Positions 19,634 through 28,224 of a DNA stretch of 64,000 nucleotides are shown piece by piece (positions within the stretch are counted from its first letter, which is position 1; every line of letters begins with the position of its first letter). Under the pieces are notes generated by a model that had not been told where the DNA came from, ran no database searches, and worked only from the letters and a program-made list of their open reading frames with translations. Both the position numbers and the translations under genes were made by a program. Source of the DNA: Balneatrix alpica DSM 16621. GTDB taxonomy: Bacteria; Pseudomonadota; Gammaproteobacteria; Pseudomonadales; Balneatricaceae. Location: positions 213,589-277,588 of the forward strand of contig NZ_KK211039.1 of NCBI RefSeq assembly GCF_000619885.1. Reading direction: 5' to 3'.

Positions 19634-21103
19634 ATGAGCCAAGTTGAGAAGTTCAATCTGGCCTCCTTCAGCGGCAAGATGAAAATCCTGCACCTGAGTT
19701 GGATGGCGTTCTTTATTACCTTCGTGGTCTGGTTTAACCATGCCCCGCTGCTGGCAGCGATTGGCAGCAGCCTGGGCTTGACCAGCCCGCAGGTAAAAAC
19801 CCTGCTGATTCTTAACGTCGCTTTGACCATTCCGGCCCGGGTGCTGATTGGCATGTTGACCGACAAATACGGCCCGAGGATTACCTATGCGGCATTGCTA
19901 TTTTTGGCCAGCATTCCCTGCTTCCTGTTTGCCCTCTCCACCGACTTTGCCCAGGCGGCGATTTCACGCTTCCTGCTGGGCTTTATTGGTGCAGGTTTTG
20001 TGATTGGCATTCGCATGGTCAGTGAATGGTTCCCGGCCAATGAACTGGGCACCGCAGAAGGTATCTACGGCGGTTGGGGCAACTTTGGTTCAGCCGCCGC
20101 GGCGATGGCCTTGCCCACCCTGGCATTGTGGTTTGGTGGCGATGATGGCTGGCGCTATGCCGTGGGCGTATCCGGTCTGATGAGCTTGGCTTTCAGCTTT
20201 GTCTGGTACTTCAATGTGTCTGACACCCCCAAAGGCTCCACTTACTTCCGCCCGAAGAAAATCGGTGGCATGGAAGTGACCTCCAAGGGCGACTTCTTCT
20301 TCCTGCTGATTATGAAGATTCCCATGTATGCCGCCCTGGCACTCTTGACCTGGAAGCTATCTCCCAAGGGCGTCTCTTTGATCTCCAGCCAAGCCGAGCT
20401 GATTATTTACCTGGTACTGGCACTGATTTATGCCTATGACAGCTGGAAGGTTTATGAGGTCAACAAAGAGATTTTTGTGACCCCGGTCCCTGAGCTGCAC
20501 CGCTACAAGTTTAAACAGGTGGCGGTCCTCAATGTGCTCTACTTCTCTACCTTTGGTTCCGAGCTGGCGGTGGTGTCGATGCTGCCATTGTTTTTCTCCG
20601 AAACCTTTGGCCTGGAGCCGGTAGTGGCAGGTTTGGTGGCCTCGGCCTATGCCTTTATGAACCTGATGTCACGCCCCGGTGGCGGTTGGATCTCCGATCG
20701 CTTTGGCCGTAAGAAGACACTGCTGATTCTGACAGCGGGTCTGGCGGCGGGTTACTTCACCATGAGTCTGATCGACTCCAGCTGGCCGCTCGTGCTGGCG
20801 GTAGTGGCGGCGATGGCCTGCTCCTTCTTTGTGCAGGCGGGAGAGGGGGCGGTGTTTGCCGTAGTGCCCTTGATCAAGCGCCGTCTGACTGGGCAAATCG
20901 CCGGGATGACCGGTGCCTATGGTAACGTCGGTGCGGTGTTCTACCTGGCGGTACTGGCATCAGTCAGCTACTCCACCTTCTTTATGGTGATTGCTGCGAC
21001 GGCTTTGCTGGGCTTCCTGGTGCTGTTGAGCATGGAAGAGCCCAGCGGCCAGATTGCCGAAGTCGGTGAAGACGGCAGCGTACAGCTGATTAACGTAACC
21101 TGA
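19634..21103 (+). CDS. nasA: Nitrate/nitrite MFS porter (NarK/NasA family)
   Basis: 489 residues, 12 predicted membrane segments. It has the NNP-family motifs: [10 protein letters not shown] after the second segment, [18 protein letters not shown] (Arg in helix 4), [16 protein letters not shown] (first nitrate signature), SDRFGRKK, and the second signature in [18 protein letters not shown] 19634 has GGAG 7 bp upstream and is preferred to a GTG one codon earlier. With NrtABD it gives the cell two nitrate uptake routes. The kinase/phosphatase gene follows by 15 bp. Confidence 0.92.
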   Translation: MSQVEKFNLASFSGKMKILHLSWMAFFITFVVWFNHAPLLAAIGSSLGLTSPQVKTLLILNVALTIPARVLIGMLTDKYGPRITYAALLFLASIPCFLFALSTDFAQAAISRFLLGFIGAGFVIGIRMVSEWFPANELGTAEGIYGGWGNFGSAAAAMALPTLALWFGGDDGWRYAVGVSGLMSLAFSFVWYFNVSDTPKGSTYFRPKKIGGMEVTSKGDFFFLLIMKIPMYAALALLTWKLSPKGVSLISSQAELIIYLVLALIYAYDSWKVYEVNKEIFVTPVPELHRYKFKQVAVLNVLYFSTFGSELAVVSMLPLFFSETFGLEPVVAGLVASAYAFMNLMSRPGGGWISDRFGRKKTLLILTAGLAAGYFTMSLIDSSWPLVLAVVAAMACSFFVQAGEGAVFAVVPLIKRRLTGQIAGMTGAYGNVGAVFYLAVLASVSYSTFFMVIAATALLGFLVLLSMEEPSGQIAEVGEDGSVQLINVT

Positions 21104-21118
21104 TCACGAGAAGACGCC

Positions 21119-22840
21119 ATGAGCCTATCCCTTGAAGTCCACTTTGGTGGTTACTCCAGCGCGGGGCGTAAAGCAGAGAATCAAGATGCCTTTGCTGCCC
21201 GTCTGGCGGAGCCGGTGAGCCGCGATTTCAAGGGGGCGGTGGCGGTGATTGCCGATGGGGTGAGTAGTTGCGCGCGGGCGATGGAGGCCAGCCAAACCAG
21301 TGTGACCTCCTTCCTGCATGACTATTTCAGTACCCCCGATGCCTGGGGGGTGAAGAAGTCAGTGGTGAAGGTGCTGGAGAGTCTGAATTCCTGGCTGCAC
21401 CAACAGGGACGGGCCGCCTTGCCAGACCCGATGTTGACCACCTTTAGCGCCCTGGTGCTGAAATCCCAGAGCGCCCATCTTTTCCATGTCGGGGACACCC
21501 GCATTCAATTGCTGCGTGACGGGCTGTTGGAATGCCTGACGGAGGATCACCACCTGCAGGAGGGGGGGCGCTCCTACCTGAGTCGTGCCCTCGGTGGTTC
21601 CGCCCATTTGCAGGTGGACTACCGCAGGGTGGAGGTGAACAGCGGCGATATCTTTGTGCTGAGCTGTGATGGCGTGCATGAGTGGGTGTCCCCCAGTCAT
21701 ATTCAGGCGGTGGCGGCCAATAATGCCCTGAGTTTGGAGCAGCGTGCCCGCCAATTGGTGGATTTGGCCTTTGCCAGTGGCAGTGATGACAACCTCAGTT
21801 GCCTGCTGGTGGAGGTGGTGAGTCTGCCCCAGGCCAGTCTGGATGAAGTACATCGTCAACTGACCGAGTTACCTATCCCCCCAGTGCTGGAAGTGGGGCA
21901 AAAACTGGATGGTTATCGGGTTAAGGAAGTGCTCTTCAATGGCACCCGCAGTCATCTTTATCTGGTCGAGGATGACGAGAGCGGGCTGCGCTGTACCCTC
22001 AAGGCTCCCTCGGTCAACTTCCGTGATGACCCCGTCTATCTGGATGGTTTTATCCGTGAAGAGTGGGTGGGGAAGCGTATTCAGCACCCTAATGTGATGC
22101 GAGTGTTGACCAGCTCGCGGGCAAAAACCGGGCTTTACTATTTATCCGAACACATTGAGGGGCAAACCCTGCGGGAGTGGATGCATGACCACCCTGAGCC
22201 CAGCCTGGCGGAGGTGCGTCAACTGACTGGGCAGATTATTAAGGCGCTGCGGGCTTTCCAGCGACTGGACATGGTGCACCAGGACTTAAAGCCGGAAAAC
22301 CTGATGCTGACCCCCCAGGGGCAAATCAAGGTGATCGACTTTGGCACCGTGCGGGTGGCAGGGGTGGCGGAGTCGGTCTCGCCGCTGGATCGTACCCTGC
22401 CCCAGGGTTCGGTAAACTATGTGGCCCCTGAATACCTATTAGGTGGGCAACCCAGTTTTAAGGCGGACTTGTTCTCCCTAGCGGTGATTGTCTATGAGAT
22501 GCTCTGTGGCAGCCTGCCGTTTAAACAAACCGCCGATCCCTATGCCAGTCCCCGTCATTTTAGTGCCTGGAAATACCAGCCCATCCGCCATAAGCGCAGC
22601 GATATTCCACCCTGGGTGGAGGCCTGCCTGCATAAGGCATTAATGCCCAATCCTAAATGGCGCTATGAGGCACTATCGGAATTTGAGCAGGATTTACAGG
22701 TGCCTAACCGGACCCTGGAGGCACGTTTTGAGCAGGCCCCCTTGATTGAGCGTAATCCTTTAGGCTTCTGGCAACTCAGTTGTGGGGTATTGGCCGCTGC
22801 CCAGGTGGCGCAGTGGCTGTATTGGTGGCTCCAGGGGTAA
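21119..22840 (+). CDS. Fused PP2C phosphatase - Ser/Thr kinase, membrane-anchored
   Basis: 573 residues. An N-terminal PP2C domain (about 5-240) has ENQDAF, VIADGVSS, HVGDTRIQLL, LSCDGVHEW and GSDDNLSC metal-binding segments. A protein kinase domain (about 262-530) has Lys in CTLKAPS, MVHQDLKPENLML (HQD for HRD), VIDFGTV and a PEYL activation segment end. A C-terminal hydrophobic segment (about 550-571) anchors it. Opposing activities in one chain suggest tuning of phosphorylation of a nitrate pathway protein; the porter 15 bp upstream is an obvious candidate, but this is inference. Such fusions recur in nas operons of related bacteria. Confidence 0.9.
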   Translation: MSLSLEVHFGGYSSAGRKAENQDAFAARLAEPVSRDFKGAVAVIADGVSSCARAMEASQTSVTSFLHDYFSTPDAWGVKKSVVKVLESLNSWLHQQGRAALPDPMLTTFSALVLKSQSAHLFHVGDTRIQLLRDGLLECLTEDHHLQEGGRSYLSRALGGSAHLQVDYRRVEVNSGDIFVLSCDGVHEWVSPSHIQAVAANNALSLEQRARQLVDLAFASGSDDNLSCLLVEVVSLPQASLDEVHRQLTELPIPPVLEVGQKLDGYRVKEVLFNGTRSHLYLVEDDESGLRCTLKAPSVNFRDDPVYLDGFIREEWVGKRIQHPNVMRVLTSSRAKTGLYYLSEHIEGQTLREWMHDHPEPSLAEVRQLTGQIIKALRAFQRLDMVHQDLKPENLMLTPQGQIKVIDFGTVRVAGVAESVSPLDRTLPQGSVNYVAPEYLLGGQPSFKADLFSLAVIVYEMLCGSLPFKQTADPYASPRHFSAWKYQPIRHKRSDIPPWVEACLHKALMPNPKWRYEALSEFEQDLQVPNRTLEARFEQAPLIERNPLGFWQLSCGVLAAAQVAQWLYWWLQG

Positions 22841-22869
22841 GTGGAGGGGCTGTCAGTGCGCTAAAGTGG

Positions 22870-22886
22870 TGCGCCAAATTGGTGCG
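22870..22886. promoter_or_regulatory. NtrC-type binding site upstream of nasB
   Basis: TGCGCC-AAATT-GGTGCG, a near-perfect NtrC palindrome (GCGCC-N5-GGTGC). It lies about 165 bp upstream of the sigma-54 promoter, almost the same distance as for nasT. Confidence 0.75.
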
Positions 22887-23034
22887 TATCACCGTGCTGC
22901 TGCGCTGATTCGGTTCTTGCGTGCCTGCCATGCGTCCAGGCAAAAGACAGTGGTAAGGGGCCTACAGCCAAGGCAAAGCAGGCAAAAGTGGGCAAAGCGG
23001 CGAGCAGAGCAGCATCCTGGGGGGAACCAGAAAC

Positions 23035-23052
23035 TTGGCATAGATTCTGCTT
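23035..23052 (+). promoter_or_regulatory. Sigma-54 promoter of nasB-nirBD
   Basis: TTGGCATAGATTCTGCTT: GG (23037-23038) and GC (23049-23050) are exactly 10 bp apart, with TTGGCA at -24 and CTGCTT at -12. The predicted start near 23062 leaves a leader of about 450 nt. Confidence 0.75.
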
Positions 23053-23463
23053 TGTTTAACGGGTGATGATTCCTCTTGGCTAGCGGCCAGACCGATAGCC
23101 GGCAGGTAAAGGATCAGGGAGCGTCGGGGGCGTGACTGACAGGAGTCAGCCAGCCTGGGCGCGGTGACCACCGCACCGGAGGTGCAGTGTTAACCAAGGA
23201 GTCAGGCTTGCCCGCTTACCTCAGAAAGGTGGGCAGGGTAAGCAAAGATCTGCTCAGGCTGGTGAGTGAGCAGAGCGAAGCCCGAACCGAGTCCTCCACC
23301 AATGGCGGGCGAGGGTTCCACTCTGGTTTTGGCTTCATTCAACCCCTTTTGTTGTCGCAGACAACAGTCGTAGGCAATGGCGATAGGCGATTGCCTGAGA
23401 CCTGGCTGTGTGGGGAGTCGATCAGCGCCTCTTGTGCAGGGGGCGTGGCAACAGGTTTTTCTT

Positions 23464-23502
23464 GAACAAAGGCGTTCTTCCGTTGGGAGAGCGCCTTTTT
23501 TT
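23464..23502 (+). promoter_or_regulatory. NasT (ANTAR) antitermination leader 3, upstream of nasB
   Basis: GAAC-AAAGGC-GTTC (23464-23477) has a hexaloop with A1 and G4. The overlapping terminator is GGCGTTCTTCC / GGGAGAGCGCC (11 pairs, two wobble, loop GTT) followed by seven T. It ends 13 bp before the gene start. Confidence 0.85.
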
Positions 23503-23515
23503 ATGCGAGGTGAGC

Positions 23516-24748
23516 ATGGGGAGTACCCAGCGCTTAGTCATAGTAGGCAACGGCATGGCCGCCGGGCGTTTGCTCGATGAACTCAAGGCCTATCCGCACA
23601 GCCCCTACCAAATCACCCTGATCGGGGATGAGGCGGCGGACGGCTACAACCGTATTTTGCTTTCACCGCTGCTGGCGGGGGAAGAAGACCTGGATTCTAT
23701 CCGCCTGAAACAGGGCGAGTGGTATCAGCAGCAGGGCATTGAAGTCATCAAAGGTGAGAAGGTGATTGGCGGTGACCGTCAGGCCCGCACCCTGCAAACC
23801 GATACAGGGCGCTGCCTGGGCTATGACCGGCTGATTCTGGCCACTGGCTCGGCCCCCATCATGCTGGGCTTGCCCGGTGAAGAGCTGGAAGGGGTGATGG
23901 CCTTTCGTACCATCAAAGATGTCCAACGTATGCAGACGGTGGCCAAGCCCGGCGCCCGCGCCGTCGTGATTGGCGGTGGCTTGCTCGGTATTGAGGCCGC
24001 CTATGGTCTGCTGCGCCAGGGCATGAGCGTCACCCTGGTCAATAAAGCGCCCTGGTTACTCAATCGTCAATTGGATCAGGTCGCCGGTGGTTATCTGGCC
24101 CAGCATCTGCAACAGCGGGGACTGGCGCTGCGTCTGGATGCCGGTACGGAAGCCTTTATCGGCGAGCAGGGCAAGGTGACGGGGGTCTTGCTGGAGGATG
24201 GCGAATTGTTGGATGCCACGCTGGTGGTGATTGCCATTGGCGTTAAACCCCTGACCGAGCTGGGCCAGCAACTGGGGCTGGAGTGTGGCCGCGGCATTCT
24301 GGTCAACGATCAGCTGCAAACCAGTGATCCTCATATTTTTGCCCTGGGGGAGTGCTGCCAATGGCGTCAACAGGTGTTTGGCCTGGTCGCCCCGATTTGG
24401 GATCAGGCACGGGTGCTGGCCGCCAGCCTGCATGGCGAGACGGCCAGTTACGCCTATCAAGACAGCGCAACCAAATTAAAGGTGTCCGGCATCGATCTGG
24501 TATCCGCCGGGCCCATCGAACAAGGCTGCGATTACAGCCTGACTTTTGAAGACCGTGAACTGGGTTTCTACCGTTGCCTCAACCTTAGCCAGGGCAAGAT
24601 CCAATCCCTGGTGCTCTATGGGGATGTGGAGGATGGCAACTGGTATCTGGACCTGCTGCAGCAACAGGCAGATGTAACTGCCTTGGGTGAACAACTGATT
24701 TTTGGCCGCGCTTATTGCGGGTCAGCACTAACAGGAGAACAGCAATGA
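23516..24748 (+). CDS. nasB: NasB-like NAD(P)H/FAD oxidoreductase of nitrate/nitrite assimilation
   Basis: 410 residues. FAD-binding fold LVIVGNGMAAGRLLDEL at the start, NAD-binding fold AVVIGGGLLGIEAAYG (about 145-170), and a FAD segment GRGILVNDQLQTSDPHIFALGE, in the layout of the first 400 residues of NirB and rubredoxin reductases. It should pass electrons from NAD(P)H to the assimilatory nitrate reductase. ATG 23516 is chosen because an upstream in-frame frame to 23408 would run through the terminator hairpin. Stop overlaps the nirB start (ATGA). The symbol is given by context; the reductase partner gene is not in the window. Confidence 0.75.
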   Translation: MGSTQRLVIVGNGMAAGRLLDELKAYPHSPYQITLIGDEAADGYNRILLSPLLAGEEDLDSIRLKQGEWYQQQGIEVIKGEKVIGGDRQARTLQTDTGRCLGYDRLILATGSAPIMLGLPGEELEGVMAFRTIKDVQRMQTVAKPGARAVVIGGGLLGIEAAYGLLRQGMSVTLVNKAPWLLNRQLDQVAGGYLAQHLQQRGLALRLDAGTEAFIGEQGKVTGVLLEDGELLDATLVVIAIGVKPLTELGQQLGLECGRGILVNDQLQTSDPHIFALGECCQWRQQVFGLVAPIWDQARVLAASLHGETASYAYQDSATKLKVSGIDLVSAGPIEQGCDYSLTFEDRELGFYRCLNLSQGKIQSLVLYGDVEDGNWYLDLLQQQADVTALGEQLIFGRAYCGSALTGEQQ

Positions 24749-27285
24749 CACGCGCAAAGCTTGTGGTGGTTGGCAACGGTATGGTGGGCCACCAGTTCTT
24801 GCAGTCACTGGCAGAACAAGGGGGGCTGGAGCAGTTTGAGGTGAGCGTGATCAGCGGCGAACCTCGGCTGGCCTATGATCGTGTGCATCTGTCGGAGTAC
24901 TTCAGCGGTAAGAGCGCTGAGGATCTGTCGATGGTGGCCCCCGGCCAATACGATGCCTGGGGCTTGCAGGTATACCTCGGCTCGCCGGTCAGTAGCATTG
25001 ACCGTCAGGCCCGCAAGGTGAGCCTGGCCTCCGGCGTAGAGCTAAGCTATGACGCCCTGATTCTGGCTACCGGCTCCTATCCCTTTGTGCCGCCAGTGCC
25101 AGGCCATGAGCGCGAGCACTGCCTGGTCTATCGCACCATTGAGGATCTGGAGGCGATTGTCGCCTCGGCCAAAGATGGCAAGGTTGGCGCCGTGGTTGGT
25201 GGCGGTTTGCTGGGGTTGGAAGCGGCCAAAGCCCTGCGCGATCTTGGCTTGCAGACCCATGTGGTGGAGTTTGCCCCGCGCTTGATGGCGGTACAGCTGG
25301 ATGAAGCTGGCGGGCAGATGCTGAGGCGTAAAATTGAAGACCTGGGGGTACAGGTTCATACCAGCAAAAACACCCAGGTGATCGAAGATGGCGAGCAGTG
25401 CCGCCACAAAATGGTATTTGCCGATGGATCTGCCCTGGAGACGGATCTGGTGTTGTTCTCCGCCGGGATACGTCCGCAGGATGCCCTGGCGCGTCAGAGT
25501 GGGCTGGAGGTAGGTGAACGTGGCGGTATCGTCGTCAATAACTACTGCCAGACCTCTGACCCGGCGATTTACGCCATTGGTGAGTGTGCGCTCTGGAACA
25601 AGCAGATTTTCGGTCTGGTCGCCCCCGGCTATCAGATGGCCAAGGTGGCGGTCAGTCACTTGCTCGGCGGCGAGGAGCAGTTTACCGGCGCCGATATGAG
25701 CACCAAGCTCAAACTGATGGGGGTCGATGTAGCCAGCATTGGCGATGCCCATGGCCGTAGCCAGGGCAGCCGCAGCTATGTCTATGTCGATGAACCGGCG
25801 GAGGTATACAAAAAGATTGTGGTGGATGAGACCGGCACTTACCTGCTGGGCGCCATCCTGGTCGGCGACGCGGAAGAATACGGTACCCTGTTGCAGTACT
25901 GCTTGAATGGCATGGAGCTGCCGAAACAGCCTCAGTCGCTGATTTTGCCGGCGGGTTCCGGGGAGAAACCCGCATTGGGGGCAGCGGCTCTGCCCGCCAC
26001 CGCGCAAATCTGCTCTTGTCATGGGGTGAGCAAAGCGGATATCAGCGCCGCGGTGGAAGGCGGTTGCTGTGATGTCGCCAGTGTGAAAGCGGCGACCAAG
26101 GCCGCCACCGGCTGTGGCGGCTGTACCGCGCTGCTGACCAATGTGGTCAACTACGAGCTGGAATGCCGTGGTGTCGAGGTAAGTACCGATCTGTGCGAAC
26201 ACTTTGCCTATACCCGCCAGGAGCTCTATCACCTGGTGCGGGTGGATGGCATCAAAACCTTTAAAGAGTTGATCAGCAAGCATGGTAAAGGCCATGGCTG
26301 CACGGTCTGTAAGCCCGCCGTGGCATCGATTCTGGCCTCCTGCTGGAACGAGCAGGTACTGGATAAGAAGCATGTCAGCCTGCAGGACACCAACGATACC
26401 TTTCTGGCCAACATGCAGAAGGACGGCACCTTCTCGGTGGTGCCGCGCATCGCCGGAGGGGAAATCACTCCCCAGGGGCTGATCACCATTGGCCAGGTGG
26501 CCGCCAAGTACAACCTCTACACCAAAATCACCGGTGGACAGCGCATCGACATGTTTGGGGCACGGTTGGAAGACTTGCCGGAAATCTGGCGTCAGTTGAT
26601 TGATGCCGGTTTTGAAACCGGTCAGGCCTACGGCAAGTCCGTGCGGACGGTGAAGTCCTGCGTCGGCTCCACCTGGTGTCGTTACGGTGTGCAGGACTCG
26701 GTGGCGATGGCGCTCTACATCGAGAACCGCTACAAGGGTCTGCGCTCTCCGCACAAACTGAAGTTTGCGGTATCCGGCTGTACCCGTGAGTGTGCCGAAG
26801 CCCAGAGTAAAGACGTGGGCGTGATCGCCACCGAAAAGGGCTGGAACCTCTATATCTGCGGTAACGGCGGAATGAAGCCGCGCCATGCCGAGTTGTTTGC
26901 CAGTGATATCGACTCCGAGACCTTGATTCAGTACATCGACCGCTTCCTGATGTTCTACATCAAGACCGCCGACCGCTTGCAGCGGACCTCTGTATGGCGT
27001 GACAACCTCGAAGGCGGGCTGGAATACCTGCAGGAGGTCATCATCAACGATAGCCTGGGGTTAGCAGCGGAGCTGGAGCAGCAGATGCAAGCGGTGGTGG
27101 ATACCTTTGTCTGCGAGTGGAAAGCCACCATTGAAGACCCGGAAAAGCTCAAGCGTTTCCGCCCCTTCGTTAATGCGCCTGAAGCCAAGGATGCCGGCAT
27201 CGTGATGGTGGAGGAGCGTGGTCAGCCGCGCCCGGCCACGGCGGAAGAAAAACAAGCGCTGATTCCTATGCGTAAAGTTGGTTGA
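24745..27285 (+). CDS. nirB: Nitrite reductase [NAD(P)H] large subunit
   Basis: 846 residues. FAD/NAD oxidoreductase (1-390: VVVGNGMVGHQFL, GAVVGGGLLGLEAA), BFD-type [2Fe-2S] region (about 422-465: CSCHGVS ... TGCGGC), a second Cys pair GCTVCKP (about 517), nitrite/sulfite reductase ferredoxin-like domain (about 550-620), then the siroheme/[4Fe-4S] domain with C-x5-C in CVGSTWC (about 637) and C-x3-C in CTREC (about 679). Reduces nitrite to ammonium in the cytoplasm. ATG 24745 has AGGAG upstream and overlaps the nasB stop. Confidence 0.96.
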   Translation: MTRAKLVVVGNGMVGHQFLQSLAEQGGLEQFEVSVISGEPRLAYDRVHLSEYFSGKSAEDLSMVAPGQYDAWGLQVYLGSPVSSIDRQARKVSLASGVELSYDALILATGSYPFVPPVPGHEREHCLVYRTIEDLEAIVASAKDGKVGAVVGGGLLGLEAAKALRDLGLQTHVVEFAPRLMAVQLDEAGGQMLRRKIEDLGVQVHTSKNTQVIEDGEQCRHKMVFADGSALETDLVLFSAGIRPQDALARQSGLEVGERGGIVVNNYCQTSDPAIYAIGECALWNKQIFGLVAPGYQMAKVAVSHLLGGEEQFTGADMSTKLKLMGVDVASIGDAHGRSQGSRSYVYVDEPAEVYKKIVVDETGTYLLGAILVGDAEEYGTLLQYCLNGMELPKQPQSLILPAGSGEKPALGAAALPATAQICSCHGVSKADISAAVEGGCCDVASVKAATKAATGCGGCTALLTNVVNYELECRGVEVSTDLCEHFAYTRQELYHLVRVDGIKTFKELISKHGKGHGCTVCKPAVASILASCWNEQVLDKKHVSLQDTNDTFLANMQKDGTFSVVPRIAGGEITPQGLITIGQVAAKYNLYTKITGGQRIDMFGARLEDLPEIWRQLIDAGFETGQAYGKSVRTVKSCVGSTWCRYGVQDSVAMALYIENRYKGLRSPHKLKFAVSGCTRECAEAQSKDVGVIATEKGWNLYICGNGGMKPRHAELFASDIDSETLIQYIDRFLMFYIKTADRLQRTSVWRDNLEGGLEYLQEVIINDSLGLAAELEQQMQAVVDTFVCEWKATIEDPEKLKRFRPFVNAPEAKDAGIVMVEERGQPRPATAEEKQALIPMRKVG

Positions 27286-27295
27286 GGTAGTCAAG

Positions 27296-27625
27296 ATGAA
27301 GCAACAATGGATCAACGTATGCAGCCAGCAGGACCTGGTGGAAGATGCGGGCGTTGCCGCCCTGGTACAGGAGCAACAGATCGCCCTGTTCTATCTGGCT
27401 GAGACGGCGCAGGTGTTTGCCCTATCGAACCAGGACCCGGTGACCGGAGCCAATGTGATCAGCCGTGGCCTGATTGCGGAAGTAAAAGGGCGCCTGGCGG
27501 TCGCGGCACCGTTACTCAAACAGCATTACGACCTGCACAGTGGCCAGTGTCTGGATAAAGAAGAACTCAGCCTGCAGGTATGGCCTGCGCGGTTAGACAA
27601 CGGCCAGGTGCAGATTCTGATCTAA
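27296..27625 (+). CDS. nirD: Nitrite reductase small subunit
   Basis: 109 residues, the normal NirD length. A Rieske-like beta fold without the Cys/His cluster ligands, as is usual for NirD; recognisable segments are ALFYLAETAQVFALSNQDPV and KQHYDLHSGQC. It starts 10 bp after nirB and ends the operon. No nitrate reductase gene (nasC/narB) follows. Confidence 0.92.
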   Translation: MKQQWINVCSQQDLVEDAGVAALVQEQQIALFYLAETAQVFALSNQDPVTGANVISRGLIAEVKGRLAVAAPLLKQHYDLHSGQCLDKEELSLQVWPARLDNGQVQILI

Positions 27626-27630
27626 CCCTT

Positions 27631-27679
27631 CCCGTCTCACGGGTTTGGAGTTCACCCCCGCTAGTCGGGGGTGTTTTTT
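27631..27679 (+). terminator. Terminator of the nasB-nirBD operon
   Basis: CACCCCCG (27653-27660) pairs with CGGGGGTG (27666-27673), loop CTAGT, followed by six T. A smaller hairpin CCCGT-CTC-ACGGG (27631-27643) precedes it. Confidence 0.9.
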
Positions 27680-27778
27680 ATCCGCTTGTGGCAGTGTGGC
27701 AAGTCTATTCACTTCTTGTTCTATGCACTCACTATCGTGGAACCTTGCCTATGAGGGAAGCAGGTTGAAAGGTTGGTT

Positions 27779-27822
27779 TGTGCAATTATCACATATGATC
27801 TAATATTTGTGCATATTGCACA
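27779..27822. promoter_or_regulatory. Tandem palindromic operators of the toxin-antitoxin unit
   Basis: TGTG-N7-CACA at 27779-27793 and the perfect palindrome TGTGCA-TAT-TGCACA at 27808-27822, centred 29 bp apart in AT-rich sequence before the antitoxin ATG. They are likely autoregulatory sites for the Xre protein. Confidence 0.6.
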
Positions 27823-27852
27823 TTTAAGCCTGCTAGCTAATAGGTCATTGTC

Positions 27853-28224
27853 ATGACAGCACTGTTACAACACCCCCCCCAAGCGGAGGCCGTATTGGCC
27901 AAGGCGGTTTTGCGCGCCGCCGAGCAACTGGGGTTGAAGCAAGCGGAGTTAGGGGCGGTACTGGGTATGCATCGCACTGCGGTTAGCCGTTTGAAACAAA
28001 GCCCGGCATTGAGCCCTGCCTCCAAGCAGGGGGAGCTGGCGCTATTGTTGATTCGCCTGGCCCGGGCGCTGTTTGCCTTGGCTGGGGGGGATCAACAGTG
28101 GATGCAGCATTTTATGCGCACTGTGAATCGGGTCACCGGCGGGGTGCCAGCGGAGCAGGTGCAGAGTATCCAGGGGCTGATCCAGGTGCTGCAGTTTGTC
28201 GATGCCATTCGGGGCAAGGTGTGA
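27853..28224 (+). CDS. MbcA/ParS/Xre-type antitoxin
   Basis: 123 residues. An N-terminal helix-turn-helix (about 20-50: LGLKQAELGAVLGMHRTAVSRLKQS) is followed by a DUF2384 toxin-binding domain ending in WMQHFMRTVNRVTGGVPAEQ and IQGLIQVLQFVDAIRG. It neutralises the RES toxin encoded next and probably represses its own promoter. The stop overlaps the toxin GTG start (GTGA). It sits directly after the nitrate operon terminator. Confidence 0.88.
   Translation: MTALLQHPPQAEAVLAKAVLRAAEQLGLKQAELGAVLGMHRTAVSRLKQSPALSPASKQGELALLLIRLARALFALAGGDQQWMQHFMRTVNRVTGGVPAEQVQSIQGLIQVLQFVDAIRGKV

Larger units (their letters stand above)
22841..23515 (+). other. Long nasB control region: NtrC site, sigma-54 promoter, structured leader
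   Basis: 675 bp without a gene. After the promoter near 23035-23052, the leader of about 450 nt contains many perfect small hairpins: CTGAC-AGGA-GTCAG, GCACC-GGA-GGTGC, GCTTACC ... GGTAAGC, CTGCTCA ... TGAGCAG, GTTGTC-GCA-GACAAC and AGGCAAT ... ATTGCCT, before ANTAR leader 3. I could not match these to a known riboswitch. Confidence 0.6.

Noticed and set aside
23408-23515. N-terminal extension of the NasB-like protein
   Set aside because: It would be translated through the ANTAR hairpin and terminator; ATG 23516 begins the FAD fold directly.
25042-26886. 614-codon open frame antisense to nirB
   Set aside because: It is a GC- and codon-driven shadow of nirB; nirB has all expected motifs and the antisense product resembles nothing.
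28098-28220. RES toxin start inside the antitoxin gene
   Set aside because: GTG 28221 overlapping the antitoxin stop gives the normal domain start; the extra residues are antitoxin sequence in another frame.
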